Shown here: piece after piece, positions 31,481 to 38,764 of the stretch | How positions within the stretch are numbered: position 1 is the stretch's first letter | Layout of the letters: each line of letters begins with the position of its first letter | Source of the DNA: Actinomycetota bacterium | Lineage (GTDB): Bacteria; Actinomycetota; Thermoleophilia; Gaiellales; Gaiellaceae | DNA length: 43,469 nt | Assembly (NCBI GenBank): GCA_005885245.1 | Contig: VAWR01000138.1 | Span: 1-43,469 of the forward strand | Reading direction: 5' to 3' | Program-made: the position numbers and the translations under genes | Notes under the pieces: generated by a model | Seen by the model: the letters and a program-made list of their open reading frames with translations, nothing else | Told to the model about the DNA's origin: nothing | The model's database searches: none

Positions 31481-32613
31481 GGCGCGACCTCCATCACCTG
31501 GTTGACCGATCCCGAGCCGGTGCTCGCCCGCACCTGGCGCAGACCCTCGCGTAACCGAACATCCAACTCTCCTCCGGCCGTCGGGAGCAGCTCGAGCTGC
31601 AGTCCGTCGTGCTCCGTCAGCTCGACGAGCTCGAGCCTCAGCTCGAGTACCGGCGCCGGCAGCTCCGCGAGCTTGGGTCCGAGCGCAGCCTTGATGCGAG
31701 CGAGCTCGGTGGTCGGATCGCGCAGCGTCGCGCTGCGACGCCACGAGCCGCCGCCGACGAGTCGCGCCGACAGTGCAAGCTTGCGCACGAAGCGACCCCT
31801 GCGCTCCGGGCGAGCCATCAGCGTCTCGACCAGCGCGCCGAACGCACGTCGGAGCGTCAGCTCGTTGCCGATCGCCTCCGGGAACTCCAGCGCCTCGACG
31901 ATCTCCGCCGGCGGACGTCGACCGCGAACACGCGCTGCCTTACCGCCTCTCGCCAGGCCCCAGGCGCGCCGGCCGTCCGGCCCCAGACGTTCGGCCACGG
32001 CATCACCCGGGAGCCCAGCAAGCTGTCCGACGCGCTTGACCCCGAGCTCGTGCAGCTCCGCGCGCCTGCGCGGTTCCATCGGCACGAGCTCGAGCGGTAG
32101 CGGTGCGAGGAAATCCTGCAACCGCTCGTCGGAGACGACCAAGATCTGCCCGGGGCGCGCGACGTTCGCCGCCGCGAGAGCGGCGAACCGGCGCTGCGCT
32201 GCGCCCGCACGTGGATCCCAGGCAGTACCGACGGCGGCGAGCGAGCGCCGCAGTGCTGGCTCCAGGCCGCCGTACAACCTCTCAACCCCACGCGTCTCGA
32301 AGTAGACGCAGCCCACCCCGGCCGGATCGACGGCGAACCCCGAATCCTCGAGCGCGCGGAGAATCTCTTCCCACGCCTGCTCCGCTGCGGCCGGATCCTG
32401 CTCCACCAGGACGAGCTCGGGGCAGGTTGCGAGGGCCTCGCCGAGCCGCATGCCCGGACGGACCCCGAGCCGCTCGGCCTCGGCGGTCACCGGCCCCAGC
32501 ACGGGCTCCGTTCCGGCTACCGGAGACAGCGCAGCCGGGCGCAGCGCGAGCCCGGGCTGCTTGCGCAGCGCCGCTCGCAAGTCGAATCCCGGGATGAGCA
32601 GGCAGGCGATCAT
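31429..32613 (-). CDS. imuB: ImuB-like Y-family polymerase homologue, catalytically inactive
   Basis: This 394-aa protein has the Y-family layout without its active site. The N-terminus reads MIACLLIPGFDLRAALRKQP rather than the DxD motif, and VGCVYFETRGVERLYGG replaces the catalytic DE motif. GVKRVGQLAGLPGDAVAERL is the helix-hairpin-helix thumb, and a little-finger domain follows (ELTLRRAFGALVETLMARPE). In mycobacteria ImuB bridges DnaE2 and the sliding clamp; LQLELL near residue 340 could be the clamp-binding peptide. The ATG at 32613 lies directly behind a LexA-boxed promoter. imuA' is not seen in the window. Confidence 0.88.
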   Translation of the reverse strand: MIACLLIPGFDLRAALRKQPGLALRPAALSPVAGTEPVLGPVTAEAERLGVRPGMRLGEALATCPELVLVEQDPAAAEQAWEEILRALEDSGFAVDPAGVGCVYFETRGVERLYGGLEPALRRSLAAVGTAWDPRAGAAQRRFAALAAANVARPGQILVVSDERLQDFLAPLPLELVPMEPRRRAELHELGVKRVGQLAGLPGDAVAERLGPDGRRAWGLARGGKAARVRGRRPPAEIVEALEFPEAIGNELTLRRAFGALVETLMARPERRGRFVRKLALSARLVGGGSWRRSATLRDPTTELARIKAALGPKLAELPAPVLELRLELVELTEHDGLQLELLPTAGGELDVRLREGLRQVRASTGSGSVNQVMEVAPWSRIPETRALFVPRDD

Positions 32614-32615
32614 GG

Positions 32616-32653
32616 GAACGTATGTTCTACACGAACACCTGTTCCCCTGTCAA
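32616..32653 (-). promoter_or_regulatory. SOS promoter of imuB with two LexA-type boxes
   Basis: On the minus strand a -35 TTGACA (32648-32653), an 18-bp spacer and a -10 TAGAAC (32624-32629) sit 10 nt before the imuB ATG. Two GAACN4GTTC palindromes overlap this promoter: GAACGTATGTTC (32616-32627) over the -10, and GAACACCTGTTC (32633-32644) in the spacer. Their centres are 17 bp apart. This matches the actinobacterial/Gram-positive LexA box core, so LexA binding would block the polymerase until DNA damage. Confidence 0.85.
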
Positions 32654-32688
32654 GGGATCGCAACGGCCACGGCGAAAACGGTCCGCCC

Positions 32689-33549
32689 ATGCATGCCAGA
32701 GCGCTCCTTGCTCTGCCCCTGATCCTTGCCGTCACGGCCCTCACCCCGAGCGGCTCGGCGGCCAATGCGGGCGTCGCCGCCCTCCAGGTCGGCCTGCGTG
32801 CGCACGGCCTTTACGTCGGCCCGATCGACGGGCTCGACGGCCCGGGAACGGCGAAGGCGATCCGCCGGCTCCAGAAGCGGGCGCACATCGCAGTCGACGG
32901 CGTCGTCGGGCCGCAGACCAGACGAGCGCTCGGCCGGTTCGCCCGCCACCGCCTCGGCAGCCGCAGGCTGGAGATCGGCAAAGCAGGCTGGGATGTCGCG
33001 TCGCTCCAATTCAGGCTCGCCGAGCACGGCTTCCCCTCCGGAGCGTTCGACGGAATCTTCGGACCGCACATCGACGGGGCGCTCCGCCGCTTCCAGGGCT
33101 GGGCGGGATTGAAGGAGGACGGCGTCGCGGGGCCCGCCACGCTCCAAGCATTGCGGGCCCCGCCCGCGACGATCCCGCTCCCGCTCGCGTGGCCGCTGAC
33201 CGCACCGGTCCTCGGTGACCGCTTCGGCCCCCGCGGGGTCAGCTGGCATGCCGGAATCGACCTGCCGGCTCCGCTGGGTACCCCGGTCTATTCGGCCCGC
33301 TCGGGTGAGGTCGTCTGGGCCGGTTGGCGCGACGGCGGCTGGGGCTTCCTCGTCATCGTCGCGCACGGGCGTGGAGAGCGGTCGATGTACGCGCACCTTT
33401 CGCGGATCGACGTACGCGTCGGCGTGTGGATCGGGCAGGGCGTCCGGGTCGGGCTGATCGGAGCAACGGGCGACGCGACCGGTCCGCACCTGCACTTCGA
33501 GGTGCGCATTCGTGGCGCCTCCGTCGATCCGTTGCGAGCGCTTCCCTAG
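32689..33549 (+). CDS. Secreted M23 peptidase with two peptidoglycan-binding domains
   Basis: This 286-aa wall hydrolase starts with a signal peptide (ALLALPLILAVTALTPSGSA). Two PG_binding_1 repeats follow: LQVGLRAHGLYVGPIDGLDG to VDGVVGPQTRRALG, and VASLQFRLAEHGFPSGAFDG to EDGVAGPATLQAL. The LytM/M23 domain has the zinc ligands in SWHAGIDLPAPLGTPVYSA and GPHLHFEVRIRGASVDP. It would cut peptide cross-links in the wall. The gene is divergent from imuB (75 bp apart), so the LexA boxes might also affect it, though its start is 45 nt from the nearer box. Confidence 0.9.
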   Translation: MHARALLALPLILAVTALTPSGSAANAGVAALQVGLRAHGLYVGPIDGLDGPGTAKAIRRLQKRAHIAVDGVVGPQTRRALGRFARHRLGSRRLEIGKAGWDVASLQFRLAEHGFPSGAFDGIFGPHIDGALRRFQGWAGLKEDGVAGPATLQALRAPPATIPLPLAWPLTAPVLGDRFGPRGVSWHAGIDLPAPLGTPVYSARSGEVVWAGWRDGGWGFLVIVAHGRGERSMYAHLSRIDVRVGVWIGQGVRVGLIGATGDATGPHLHFEVRIRGASVDPLRALP

Positions 33550-34673
33550 GAGAAGGTCACGAGCGCGGCGCCCATCCTGCCCGCGCCCTGGACGCAGTCG
33601 CGCCGTGCCACCGGGGCGAGCTTCGCACAGCCGCGTCCGCGAAACGTCCCGTTCGTGACGACTGCCAGCGTCCGCCCGAGCCACTCGTAACAGTCCGGCC
33701 GCACGCGTGCGCCGAGGCGTGCGCACGCGCGGATCAACCGCACCTGTTGCGCGGGCTCGCCGGCGAGAGCCTGATCGGGAACGCCGCGCAGGCAGGCCTC
33801 CGCGTCCGCGGCTCTCAGTCGAGCGCAGACGCGCATCTGGTCGAACGGATCCGAGGAGATCGTGAGCGTCGCGGCGCTGATGCAGCCGAATCGCTCCAGC
33901 CCGCGCAGATGCCGGCAGGCGCGGCGCAGGTCCTGCGCATCCCTGATCGGGAGCCCGATCGGCCGCTCGAGGAAGTAGCGGTACCAGCAGGGCCTGATGT
34001 AGGTCAGCCGTCCGTCGCAGAGGGTTCGCGGCGAGAGCGCGCCACGTGGGCGTGCCGTCCCATCGGCGCCGCGGAGGGAGATCCAGTAGTCGTGGAAGAC
34101 CCCCTGCGCACAGTCCGGCGCGAAATTCCGCCTGAGGGCGCGGCAGGCCCGCACAGCCTCGCCGAGATTCCCGTAATAGGCGCGAAGCAGCGCATGCCCA
34201 AGACCGTGGACGCACGTGTAGACCCGGTAGCGGGTCGGTAGGCGCACGCAAGCCTGCGCGGCGGCCTTGCCCCCCGAGCGGAGGATCTCCGGACCGAGAT
34301 ACATGACGAGCCCCATGCCGAAGCCCGCGGAACAGTTCGGGTTGTTGGAACGCGGGACGTAGCGCTGCAGGTCCGACAGCGTCAGGTGTTGCACCTGCGC
34401 GTACTCCCTCCCGACCTCGTGCATCAGGACGTGACAGCTCGCCTCGACCGGACCGCCGACGGCCGACACACGGCGATCGATGCGCGGCAGCTCCCGCGCC
34501 GGGTCGCGCGACGCCTGGATGTCCAGGAGGAACAACCGGACGTAACAGTGGTACTGCACCTCGGCATTGTGGATCTGCGTGCACTGCCAGAGCCACGGCT
34601 TGCGGGCGGCAGCGGAGTCTGCCGTCAGGGCCAGCGCCGCGAGGACTGCGGCGAGGACGAGCGCCGGCTTCAC
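33546..34673 (-). CDS. Secreted protein with tandem Cys-pair repeats, unknown function
   Basis: I do not recognise this 375-aa protein. It begins with a signal peptide (ALVLAAVLAALALTADSAAA) and contains about 18 cysteines. Most fall in a repeated unit of the form AC-x2-L-x(5-8)-C-x2-G: ACVRLPTRYRVYTCVHGLGH, ACRALRRNFAPDCAQGVFHD, ACRHLRGLERFGCISAA, ACARLGARVRPDCYEWLGRT and GCAKLAPVARRDCVQGAGRM. The first units also carry His (CHVLMHEVGREYAQ; CVHGLGHALL). The pattern suggests an exported helical-repeat protein held by disulfides. The GTG at 34673 overlaps the comB stop. It overlaps the convergent M23 gene by 4 nt. Confidence 0.75.
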   Translation of the reverse strand: MKPALVLAAVLAALALTADSAAARKPWLWQCTQIHNAEVQYHCYVRLFLLDIQASRDPARELPRIDRRVSAVGGPVEASCHVLMHEVGREYAQVQHLTLSDLQRYVPRSNNPNCSAGFGMGLVMYLGPEILRSGGKAAAQACVRLPTRYRVYTCVHGLGHALLRAYYGNLGEAVRACRALRRNFAPDCAQGVFHDYWISLRGADGTARPRGALSPRTLCDGRLTYIRPCWYRYFLERPIGLPIRDAQDLRRACRHLRGLERFGCISAATLTISSDPFDQMRVCARLRAADAEACLRGVPDQALAGEPAQQVRLIRACARLGARVRPDCYEWLGRTLAVVTNGTFRGRGCAKLAPVARRDCVQGAGRMGAALVTFS

Positions 34674-35347
34674 GCCAACAGTATCTCTGCAGCCGGCCCG
34701 ACCATTCCGGCCAGACGCGGCACCACGTCGAGCCGGTCCTCGTGGGCGCAGTACGCGATGTCCTCCTCGAGGCCCGGCGGACCGTAGGTCCTGGCATTCA
34801 AGGCCTCGAGCGCCGTCGGAAACGCTCGAGCGATCACCTCGGCCGCGATCGCCGCATCGGTGCGCTGCGAGTGGACGAGCTGGACGATGCGTCCCGCGCA
34901 GTAGGCGTCGTCGAGTGCGAACGCACCCTTGAAGCCAGCGCAGACGACGACCGCGTCCCCGCCGGCTGCCACCCGCGCCACCGCGGCGAGGTTGAGCAGG
35001 CTGCCGAGGACGACCTCCTCGCACCCCTCCGCCGTCTCGAGAATCGCGCGCGTCCCGTTCGTAGTGGAGAGGATCAGCGTGTCAGCCCGCGCCTCCAGGA
35101 ACTCGCGCGGCGACGCGCCCACGTCGAACCCCTCGACCTGAACGGCGTTGCGCTCGCCGCCGACCAGCGCGTCCGGAAGCTCGGCCCGGAGCGTAAGCGC
35201 TTCCTCGATCTCCGCGCAGCAGAGGACCCGGCGGTAGCCCGCGGCAAGTGCCTGCGCGATCGTCGAGGTCGCACGGAGTACGTCGACGACGATCCCAACC
35301 GGTGCAGGAGCGGCCTCGGCGGACGTGAAAGCGACGTGAATGCTCAT
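34670..35347 (-). CDS. 2-phosphosulfolactate phosphatase family protein (ComB-like)
   Basis: This 225-aa protein matches ComB, the Mg-dependent phosphatase that makes sulfolactate in methanogen coenzyme M synthesis and in some bacterial sulfolactate pathways. Motifs are VGIVVDVLRATSTIAQALAA, ALVGGERNAVQVEGFDVGAS, LILSTTNGTRAILETAEGCE and VVCAGFKGAFALDDAYCAGR. No ComA or ComC is nearby, so the true substrate here is uncertain. The ATG at 35347 lies 6 nt after a TAGCGT hexamer. It is coupled to the downstream Cys-repeat gene by GTGA. Confidence 0.85.
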   Translation of the reverse strand: MSIHVAFTSAEAAPAPVGIVVDVLRATSTIAQALAAGYRRVLCCAEIEEALTLRAELPDALVGGERNAVQVEGFDVGASPREFLEARADTLILSTTNGTRAILETAEGCEEVVLGSLLNLAAVARVAAGGDAVVVCAGFKGAFALDDAYCAGRIVQLVHSQRTDAAIAAEVIARAFPTALEALNARTYGPPGLEEDIAYCAHEDRLDVVPRLAGMVGPAAEILLA

Positions 35348-35352
35348 CCAAC

Positions 35353-35359
35353 TACGCTA
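35353..35359. promoter_or_regulatory. Symmetric bidirectional -10 element between comB and the rhomboid gene
   Basis: TACGCTA gives TACGCT on the plus strand (9 nt before the rhomboid ATG at 35368) and TAGCGT on the minus strand (6 nt before the comB ATG at 35347). The geometry is identical to that at 20888-20894. Confidence 0.6.
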
Positions 35360-35367
35360 CTTCGCAC

Positions 35368-36222
35368 ATGGCTGAGGCCGTCGAGAAGACCTGCTACCGG
35401 CATCCGGACCGCGTCACCGGTCTCTCCTGCTCCGAGTGCGGCAGGCCGATCTGCACCGAGTGCATGACGATGGCGCCCGTCGGCATCCGCTGTCCTGAGC
35501 ACTCGGGGAGGCCCCAGGGTGTCCAGCGCGTGACGCACGGCGTCCAGCGTGCGGCGTTCGAGGGTGCCGGCGCGAAGGTCACCAAGCTGCTGATCGGCGT
35601 CAACGTGGCGGCATACGTCGCGGAGCTCGCCCAGGGGGGCGGCGTCTACGGGGTCAACAGCACGATCTACGAAAAGGGCGTGCTCTGGGCGCCGTTCGTC
35701 GCGAATGGCGACTACTGGAGGCTCGTGACCGCGGCCTTCCTGCACTACGGACCGTTCCACCTCCTGTTGAACATGCTCGGGCTCTACTGGTTCGGTTCGC
35801 TGCTCGAGCAACGGATCGGCTCGGGACGATTCCTCCTGATCTATGTCGTGTCGGGGCTTGCCGGCTCAGCGGGTGCGCTCGTCCTCGATCCGCTCAAGCC
35901 GACGGTCGGCGCATCCGGCGCGATCTTCGGCATCCTCGGTGCGGGCCTCGTGCTCGAGCGGCAGCGAGACTACGTCTTCGGTGGCAGCGCCCTCGGCATC
36001 ATCGTCGCCAACCTCGTGCTGACGTTCGCGTGGCCGAACATCTCGATCGGCGGCCACATCGGCGGCCTGATCGGCGGGGCAGCATCGACGCTCGCGCTCT
36101 CCCGCTTCGGACGCGGTCACGCCGTGTACGGACGTGCGGGCCTGTACGGAATCGCGGGGATCGTGGCCGTCGGAATCGTGTCGATCGCGGTTGCGTACTG
36201 GAAAGCCAAGGGCTACGCCTGA
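35368..36222 (+). CDS. Rhomboid intramembrane serine protease with N-terminal zinc finger
   Basis: This 284-aa protein starts with a B-box-like zinc motif (CYRHPDRVTGLSCSECGRP, then ICTECMTMAPVGIRCPEH). Six or seven membrane segments follow. The rhomboid core shows FHLLLNMLGLYWFGSLLEQR, GASGAIFGILGAGLVL with the catalytic Ser, and SIGGHIGGLIGGAAS with the catalytic His. It would cleave single-pass membrane proteins, substrates unknown. The ATG at 35368 is 20 bp from divergent comB. Its 3' end overlaps the convergent membrane-protein gene by 10 nt. Confidence 0.9.
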   Translation: MAEAVEKTCYRHPDRVTGLSCSECGRPICTECMTMAPVGIRCPEHSGRPQGVQRVTHGVQRAAFEGAGAKVTKLLIGVNVAAYVAELAQGGGVYGVNSTIYEKGVLWAPFVANGDYWRLVTAAFLHYGPFHLLLNMLGLYWFGSLLEQRIGSGRFLLIYVVSGLAGSAGALVLDPLKPTVGASGAIFGILGAGLVLERQRDYVFGGSALGIIVANLVLTFAWPNISIGGHIGGLIGGAASTLALSRFGRGHAVYGRAGLYGIAGIVAVGIVSIAVAYWKAKGYA

Positions 36223-38390
36223 CATTTCCCGTCCGCGGGCGCGTCGATGCGATCGAAATGCAGCGCAAGGACTCGACCGTCCGGCACGCGGGCCGAGCCG
36301 CTGGTCCTCATGACGACATCCGCATGGCCCGTCGCAGGAACGCAGACGGACAGCTCGACCGGGGGCCGGGCGCCACCCGGATCCACGGTGCCCCGCTGGA
36401 CCGCTGTGCTTCCTTCGAGCGTGAAGCCGATCGGCTTCGGCGCCTCTTTGGCAGCGCTGAGGACGACGATGAGCGTTCGTCTCAAGGGCTGTCCGTTCCC
36501 GTAGAAGCGCAGGCGGGCATCCTCGTCCGGAGTGGTCCAGCCGTCGGCGGACACACCCTGGCTCGACCACTCCAGGCGATAGCCCCTCGTGGGACGCACG
36601 AGCCGTAGCGGCGTCACGTCCGCTCTGCGCACGCCGGCCTCGACCAGATGGAAGCGCGCTTCGTTCCGCGCGACCAGGAGGTAGTCGGCTCCGTGCAGTC
36701 CGAGCAGCTTGCCGGCGCTGACGTCCACCGTCCCGTCGTCGGCAGGAAACGGCGTGAACGTGGGCCCGTCGTCGATCCGGAGCGCCTGCGTCACGTCCTT
36801 GTTCCAGTACTCCGCCTCCCACCAGTAGGTCGCCGACTCGAGCGGGCTGGGGACGAGCGCGACCGTACTTCCGGAGGGAACCGCGGCATCGATCCAGTCG
36901 CGGCGGTCCAGGTGCGGCCTCACCTCCGTCAGCGCCGGTTCGGCGAAGCGCTCGAAGACGTATGCCGCTTCGAACGTGCCGAACCCGGCGAGGGCGATCG
37001 CTGCGGAGACCGCCAGTCTCGCTCTGGCCCGACGCGGCCAGATGATGAGCGCCGCCGCCAACGCAGCCACGACGAGCACGGTCGCGCGAACGAACCAGTC
37101 GGGGGAAAGATGCAGCCATCCGGCCGCCGTCACGATCGCCGGATGAAATGCAGCGGCCGGCGACGCCCAGAAGATCACCGGTTGCTTGCCGTATGACGCC
37201 AGGCCTACGAGCCAAGCAGACACCGCGCCGGCGCCGAGGACCACGACCGCGCGAGCCCATGCCAGCTCGCGACGGACGAGGGTGGCCCCAGTCGCGACGG
37301 CAAGGAGCGGCGTGAGATAGAAGAGATAGCGGTCCTGAACGAACGCGTTGGGCGTGAAGCGCAGGTCGAACGACGACACCTCGACCGTCAGCAACGGGAC
37401 CAGGATCAGGAGCAACCAGGCGAAAGCGTGCGAGCTCTTTCCGGCCGGACGAACCGCGGTGCTCACGGCCCAGGAGACGGCCAGCAGGAAAGGCAGGATG
37501 CCGCCCCCGATCACGACGTAGTCGAGATGGACGGCTGCCGAATGCCAGATGCCCGCAGGCAAGAGGTCGCCCCTGAACGGAACGGCATAGTTGCCGACCA
37601 CAGCGCCCAGCAAGCCGGCGGCAGCGAGGGCGCCGGCAGCGAGAGTTGCGACCGCGTAGACAGAGAAAAGGACTCGATGCGAGGCAATCGCCCGGCGCCA
37701 CCGCTGTCGAAACTCGAGCGCCGAGAAGGTCAACTCGTGGCCGAGCAGCGCGAGCGGCAAGACGAACGCGAGCACGAAGAGCTGGGTGCGCGCGATGAAG
37801 GCGAGGAGCAGGGCGGCGAGCGCAACGACGTCGCGTTTTTGGCTCGGCTCGGCGATCGCCCGCTGACAGAGGAAGATCGCCCACACGAAAGCCGGGTAGG
37901 CCGCATTCTCGGTCAGCAGCGCGGTGCTCAACACGAGCCACGGCGTGAAGGCCGAGAGCAGCGCCGCGACTGTGGCGGCGGCACGCGAGCCGGTCACGGA
38001 GCGACCGAGAAGATAGGCCGGCCACGCCGCGCTCGCCAGCAGAAAGGGATTCAGCACATGGGCTGCGGTCGCTGCGGCGGGCGCGGTGAAGAGGGCGTAG
38101 AAGGGCGCGAGCAACAACGGATAGAGCTGACTCAACGCCGCGTAGTAGGCCCCGTGGATACGCGGCACGAGCGAACCGGTCTCGGCGATGCTCGTTGCCA
38201 GCTTCGTGGTCTGAAGCTCGTCGGTCATCACCGCCCAGGTGATCACTCGCGCCGAGTAGTACGCGGCAAACGTGCCGGCGACGACGACGCAGGCGACCAC
38301 GACCACCCCGTCGCGGGTGATGGAACGGCGAAGGTCACCAGGTTGGAACGTGCGCTTGATCGCACCATGACTGCCCTGAAGCCGCCGCAC
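36213..38390 (-). CDS. Large polytopic GT-C-like membrane protein
   Basis: This 725-aa protein has an N-terminal region of about 11-13 membrane segments (VVVVACVVVAGTFAAYYSAR through VLVVAALAAALIIWP) and a soluble exported C-terminal domain of about 250 residues. The first extracytoplasmic loop holds WAVMTDELQTTKLATSI, where the Asp-Glu pair resembles the catalytic pair of polyprenyl-phosphate-dependent GT-C glycosyltransferases. The C-terminal part (DWIDAAVPSGSTVALVPS; YWWEAEYWNKDVTQALRIDD) is typical of actinobacterial members. A role in wall or protein glycosylation is inference. The start is the GTG at 38390, 26 bp from the divergent NYN gene. Confidence 0.8.
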   Translation of the reverse strand: MRRLQGSHGAIKRTFQPGDLRRSITRDGVVVVACVVVAGTFAAYYSARVITWAVMTDELQTTKLATSIAETGSLVPRIHGAYYAALSQLYPLLLAPFYALFTAPAAATAAHVLNPFLLASAAWPAYLLGRSVTGSRAAATVAALLSAFTPWLVLSTALLTENAAYPAFVWAIFLCQRAIAEPSQKRDVVALAALLLAFIARTQLFVLAFVLPLALLGHELTFSALEFRQRWRRAIASHRVLFSVYAVATLAAGALAAAGLLGAVVGNYAVPFRGDLLPAGIWHSAAVHLDYVVIGGGILPFLLAVSWAVSTAVRPAGKSSHAFAWLLLILVPLLTVEVSSFDLRFTPNAFVQDRYLFYLTPLLAVATGATLVRRELAWARAVVVLGAGAVSAWLVGLASYGKQPVIFWASPAAAFHPAIVTAAGWLHLSPDWFVRATVLVVAALAAALIIWPRRARARLAVSAAIALAGFGTFEAAYVFERFAEPALTEVRPHLDRRDWIDAAVPSGSTVALVPSPLESATYWWEAEYWNKDVTQALRIDDGPTFTPFPADDGTVDVSAGKLLGLHGADYLLVARNEARFHLVEAGVRRADVTPLRLVRPTRGYRLEWSSQGVSADGWTTPDEDARLRFYGNGQPLRRTLIVVLSAAKEAPKPIGFTLEGSTAVQRGTVDPGGARPPVELSVCVPATGHADVVMRTSGSARVPDGRVLALHFDRIDAPADGKCQA

Positions 38391-38416
38391 GAAATCCAGG
38401 AAGCTACAACTCCTGG

Positions 38417-38710
38417 ATGGCCAACGTCGTCGTAGACGCCGAGAACGTTCGCCGCTCCCTGTGGCCGAACATGCCTGGTGACGAGCTGGAGGAGCGAAGC
38501 AAGGCGTGGGGCGAGGAGCAGGGTCATCAGGTGACCGTCGTCTGGGAGGGAAACGAATCCGGGGACGATCAGATCGTGCGCCTGGTCCGGGAGCTGGAAT
38601 CGCCCGTCTGGGTCGTCACCTCGGACCGTGGACTGCGTGATCGCGTGCGCGACCGGGCTGAGCGAATCATCGGCGGCGGCTCCTTCGCCAGGGAGCTCCG
38701 ACAGCAGTAG
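38417..38710 (+). CDS. Small NYN/YacP-type RNA-binding or nuclease-like protein
   Basis: This 97-aa protein shows the PIN-like acidic pattern of the YacP/Rae1 group: MANVVVDAENVRRSLWPNMP (first Asp), NESGDDQIVRLVRELESPVW and VVTSDRGLRDRVRDRAERII (later Asp). It is shorter than typical YacP (about 170 aa), so it is a minimal version. Ribosome-linked RNA cleavage is known for Bacillus Rae1; function here is inferred. TACAAC ends 6 nt before the ATG and no Shine-Dalgarno fits, so the mRNA is probably leaderless. Confidence 0.78.
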   Translation: MANVVVDAENVRRSLWPNMPGDELEERSKAWGEEQGHQVTVVWEGNESGDDQIVRLVRELESPVWVVTSDRGLRDRVRDRAERIIGGGSFARELRQQ

Positions 38711-38764
38711 CCATCCCTCGTTCGAGGGACGCCCTGATCAGAGGCCCCTGCCGATCCGTGCTGT

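Noticed and set aside
31202-31744. 180-codon version of the DUF6504 gene
   Set aside because: The first half is imuB read out of frame; only the last 90 or so codons have the family pattern.
32650-34797. 715-codon minus frame over the M23 gene, the Cys-repeat gene and the comB 3' end
   Set aside because: Runs through real genes on both strands; Arg/Pro-rich shadow with no coherent domain.
35866-38025. 719-codon minus frame overlapping the GT-C membrane protein
   Set aside because: Out of frame with the hydrophobic, clearly real 725-aa protein; composition is that of a shadow.
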